This document shows positions 61,458-64,000 of a DNA stretch of 64,000 bases, one piece after another. Both the position numbers and the translations under genes were made by a program. Each line of letters begins with the position of its first letter. The stretch's first letter is position 1. The stretch covers positions 62,001-126,000 of the forward strand of contig NZ_JADEWT010000002.1 in the NCBI RefSeq assembly GCF_015207505.1. The letters are read 5' to 3'. The notes under the pieces were generated by a model. It searched no databases and was not told the DNA's origin. It saw only the letters and a list, made by a program, of their open reading frames with translations. The DNA is from Tychonema sp. LEGE 06208 (GTDB taxonomy: Bacteria; Cyanobacteriota; Cyanobacteriia; Cyanobacteriales; Microcoleaceae).

Positions 61458-62348
61458 TTAAATTGCCGCAACTTCCCAAGAATTGATTCTGCACGCCCCA
61501 GCTAAGGAAAAGTAGCGCCTAGTAGATTCCGGCAAAATAGCTCCCGCCAACAAAGCACTGTCTAAATTAGCTCCGATTAAAGTCGCCTCGCTCAAATCTG
61601 CTGCCATCAAATCAGTTTGACACAGCTTTGTCCAATTCAGATTTGCTCCGATCAAACAACTTCCCTTAAACTTAGCCCCAGTTAAGTTTGCACCAGCCAA
61701 TTTAACGCCTCGCAACTGAGCCGCACTGAAATTTGCTCCCGCCAAATTCGAGCCTTCTAAATTAGCTCCCATCAGTTTAGCTTCGCTGACATTAACGCCG
61801 CTCAAATCTGCACCGCAAAGATTCACCCCTGTCAACTGCGCTCGCCGCAGACTGACTCCGGTTAGTTGAGCTCCAAAAAGTTTTGCACTGTTGAGCTTTG
61901 CACCGTAAAGGTTTGCCCATTTAAAATTAGCTCCCGTCAGATTCGCGCCCAGGAAGTTAACTAATTGCAAGTCGGCGCTGCACAAATTGGCATTCCACAA
62001 TACAGCACTCCGCAGGTTTGCGCCGCTTAAATTTGCGCCGCTTAATTTGGCTCTAGGCAATTTTGCTTTTACCAAAAAAGCTCCGCTCAAATTAGCTTTT
62101 GTCAAATCTGCGCCGGAGAGTTTGGTTTCGCCCATTTTGGCAAAACTCAGATTTGTTCTGTGCATTTGTGCGCCTTTGAGCGTTGCTTTGGTGAGAAATG
62201 CTCTGCTGAGGTTCGCCCCAGAAAGATTAGCGCCCGAAAGGTTGACTCCGATTAAGATGGCTCCGCTGAGGTTCGCACCGCGCAAATCGGCTCCAGCAAA
62301 GTCTCTTTCTCCTTTTTCGTAATTGTTGAGCAGTTCGCTAACTTCCAT
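61458..62348 (-). CDS. Pentapeptide-repeat protein (296 aa)
   Basis: After a short N-terminal cap (MEVSELLNNYEKGERDF) the protein is almost entirely about 52 A(N/D)LXX pentapeptides (about 18-280), giving a long right-handed beta-helix. A short tail (RYFSLAGACRINSWEVAAI) follows. It lacks the extra domains of the two other pentapeptide proteins in this window. It is cytosolic by prediction, with unknown function; DNA mimicry is known for some members such as MfpA but cannot be assumed. The 250 bp upstream (62349-62598) have no gene. Confidence 0.93.
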   Translation of the reverse strand: MEVSELLNNYEKGERDFAGADLRGANLSGAILIGVNLSGANLSGANLSRAFLTKATLKGAQMHRTNLSFAKMGETKLSGADLTKANLSGAFLVKAKLPRAKLSGANLSGANLRSAVLWNANLCSADLQLVNFLGANLTGANFKWANLYGAKLNSAKLFGAQLTGVSLRRAQLTGVNLCGADLSGVNVSEAKLMGANLEGSNLAGANFSAAQLRGVKLAGANLTGAKFKGSCLIGANLNWTKLCQTDLMAADLSEATLIGANLDSALLAGAILPESTRRYFSLAGACRINSWEVAAI

Positions 62349-62598
62349 AGGGCGTGATACCTTCTCTGATTGGGGGGGCGATCGAGAAATCTTAATTAGG
62401 AGGTTGTTTCAGAAATGGAACTGTGTCAGAAATTAGACTGTTTTAGCGTTTGCTTCAAACTTGATAACTTCCTGTAACACCAGTTTCTGTTCAAACACTA
62501 TCTCTTAATAAAGATTTTATATTGTTCTCACAGTAGCGATCGCCCTTTCGGTACTTTTGACTTAAAAGTTAATGTTTCTTGACATAGATAGTCATTCC

Positions 62599-64000
62599 TT
62601 AACGATCGGGATTAATCCGCAAATTCAGGCGCACCGTACCCTGGAACCCTGCAGGCGGTTGCCAGGAAATCAAGGCTTTCTTGAGAGTCTCTAGAGCGTC
62701 TGTTGCTTTCAGGGTAGAGCTTCCAGAGTCTATCGCCACTTTCTGTACGCGGCCGTTTTGTATAGACAGCTCCCACACCGTCTCGCCGCTAACCCCCGCC
62801 GGGAGATTAACAGATTGCAGGTATTGAATCAGAGCAGCGCGACTCGCGGCATCCAAGCCTTGGGCACTGACTACTTGCAAGCGAGAAGTCAAAGGCTTCG
62901 GCGCGGGCGGCGGCGGCGGTGCTGGTTCGGCGTAAGGGGCTAGCCGCGCGACACCAGGAGCTGGAGCAATCGGTGCAGAAGCGCGAGTCGGGGTCATACT
63001 GCGAACCCTGCCCCTAGTTTGCTCGTCCTTCTGGGCATCAAAAATACCTTCATAGCTGACACCCTGCGGCAATTCTACAGGCACTTGCACGCGACGGCGC
63101 GATCCATCTGGATCGACTCGCACTTCTTCGCTCACCGCCACCAAAGCCGTGTATTCCGATAGCAAGTGATAAGTCAGAGCAGTATTAGTCACAGCTTCCA
63201 CCAGAGATTTAGTCTCGCCGCCAAACATTTGATTCATTAAACCTTTAATGCGCGATCGCCCCCAAAGTTGAGCCACCGCCGGATTACCAAAGTCTGTAAC
63301 ACTTGCTGCGACTGAAGTTGACTCCCGCTGTCGCCCCGATTCGCGAGCAAAATTCACAGGTAAAATCTGCTCGTAAACTTTGCCGCCGGCTTGAGTGCCG
63401 CGGATGCGAAGTTTGCCGTTAGCCCGATCGCTCTTTTTGCCAAACAAAACCAGCGGTTGACTGGTAAATAAGTCTGGCGGGGCGATCGGATAAATCTCCG
63501 GTTTTTCCCCCATTCCTTCCCAACTAACTTGAATATTAGTCAATACCGGATTATTAATTTGGCGAAAAAACTTTTCAGCAGCCGGTGCTGACGGTTCATC
63601 TTGACGAACTACTTGAGAAGTACCTCTTCCCACTTCTGCCAAACGGTTGAGCAAAAACCGATTCACCGAACTGCCCACACCAAAACTATAAAGTCGATTT
63701 CCCGGTTTCAGACTCTGCTGCACCTGGGCGAGAACTTCATTTTCATTACCAATATAACCGTCAGTAATCAGTACAATACTCCGCAGAGTTCCTGTTTTTG
63801 TCGCCGGAAACTGCATCACAGTTTGAATGCCGTTGAGCAGTTCTGTGCCGCCGTTAGCCTGCAAAGCATCGATATACTTAATTGCCATTTGTCGATTAGC
63901 TTCTGTATTCGCTAAAGGAGTTGTTGAAAGCGCTTTCGCAGTGTTGGCAAAATCAATAATAGTAAAAGTATCCTTGGGATTTAGCCCTTGAATGAAGCGA
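62599..64000 (-). CDS. VWA-domain (probably VIT-VWA) protein, N-terminus beyond the window
   Basis: The frame stays open to the window edge, so at least 467 residues are visible. It starts within a von Willebrand A domain (FIQGLNPKDTFTIIDFAN; GGTELLNGI with the MIDAS Thr; SIVLITDGYIGNE with the MIDAS Asp). A beta-rich middle region (about 170-280 of the visible part) and a Pro-rich linker (APAPG, EPAPPPPPAPKP) follow. The end is a TonB/AIDA-like C-terminal domain of about 90 residues (GETVWELSIQNGRVQKVAID...VRLNLRINP). In the family an N-terminal VIT domain, signal peptide and DxSxS motif would lie upstream. These are extracytoplasmic, metal-dependent adhesion-type proteins. An internal ATG at 63888 is not the true start. 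Confidence 0.9.
   Translation of the reverse strand, partial: RFIQGLNPKDTFTIIDFANTAKALSTTPLANTEANRQMAIKYIDALQANGGTELLNGIQTVMQFPATKTGTLRSIVLITDGYIGNENEVLAQVQQSLKPGNRLYSFGVGSSVNRFLLNRLAEVGRGTSQVVRQDEPSAPAAEKFFRQINNPVLTNIQVSWEGMGEKPEIYPIAPPDLFTSQPLVLFGKKSDRANGKLRIRGTQAGGKVYEQILPVNFARESGRQRESTSVAASVTDFGNPAVAQLWGRSRIKGLMNQMFGGETKSLVEAVTNTALTYHLLSEYTALVAVSEEVRVDPDGSRRRVQVPVELPQGVSYEGIFDAQKDEQTRGRVRSMTPTRASAPIAPAPGVARLAPYAEPAPPPPPAPKPLTSRLQVVSAQGLDAASRAALIQYLQSVNLPAGVSGETVWELSIQNGRVQKVAIDSGSSTLKATDALETLKKALISWQPPAGFQGTVRLNLRINPDR

Noticed and set aside
63601-63915. Plus-strand frame opposite the VWA gene
   Set aside because: It is a shadow of a conserved minus-strand domain.

Overview
The window looks like chromosomal DNA of a filamentous, probably non-heterocystous cyanobacterium of the Microcoleus/Oscillatoria/Phormidium type. 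Reasons: very frequent HIP1 octamers (GCGATCGC) and CGATCG cores, abundant heptanucleotide tandem repeats (STRR-type), several dispersed palindromic repeat families, and typical cyanobacterial genes (many-PAS kinases, CHASE2 cyclase, DUF2862, pentapeptide-repeat proteins, GH57 branching-enzyme-like protein). No prophage, intact insertion sequence, rRNA or CRISPR array is visible; there is one tRNA, tRNA-Gly(CCC). The genus is inference.

Layout. 0.4-3 kb: an oligopeptide-type ABC permease and an AI-2E family transporter, both on the minus strand. 3.3-8.8 kb: a membrane-fusion protein and an RND efflux pump, separated by 0.6 kb of repeats. 9.4-10 kb: a DUF4160/DUF2442 pair between two 181-bp direct repeats. 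10.6-13.3 kb: a large RTX-type Ca-binding protein with a duplicated module. 13.5-15.8 kb: tRNA-Gly, trhO and a glutathione-S-transferase-like gene. 15.9-19.3 kb: a large SNF2/RapA-type helicase (DpdE-like) without partners. 19.4-24 kb: an accessory minus-strand block (a toxin gene broken by a repeat, its antitoxin, pentapeptide proteins, two Uma2 proteins). 24.6-26.1 kb: gatB. 26.8-33.6 kb: a six-PAS histidine kinase and a REC-GAF-PAS-PAS-GGDEF-EAL protein. 33.7-40 kb: GH57, a DUF2862 protein, a FecR-domain protein with a clear promoter and minigene leader, and a CHASE2 cyclase. 40.4-43.1 kb: alaS.

44.3-57.9 kb is the most interesting stretch. A tight operon encodes a coiled-coil protein, a 982-residue inner-membrane protein with a periplasmic OmpA domain, a Ras-like small GTPase and a PAS histidine kinase whose start overlaps the GTPase stop. 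Next comes a PAS/GAF adenylate cyclase whose N-terminal input region is a paralogue of the kinase's. The cytoplasmic part of the OmpA protein appears to carry a roadblock/longin-like domain, a fold known to regulate small GTPases. I read this as a candidate GTPase-linked envelope signalling system with two outputs, phosphotransfer and cAMP. It is followed by a CBS-PAS-GAF HisKA_2 kinase and a REC-kinase 'inverted hybrid'. 58-64 kb: a FAD oxidoreductase, two small stress-type genes, cutA, a pentapeptide protein and a VWA protein cut by the window edge.

A second theme is the repeats. At least three composite families have inverted ends, and two of them carry a heptamer array as core. Repeats supply or abut the stop codons of about eight genes, supply the start codon of one gene, and interrupt a toxin gene.
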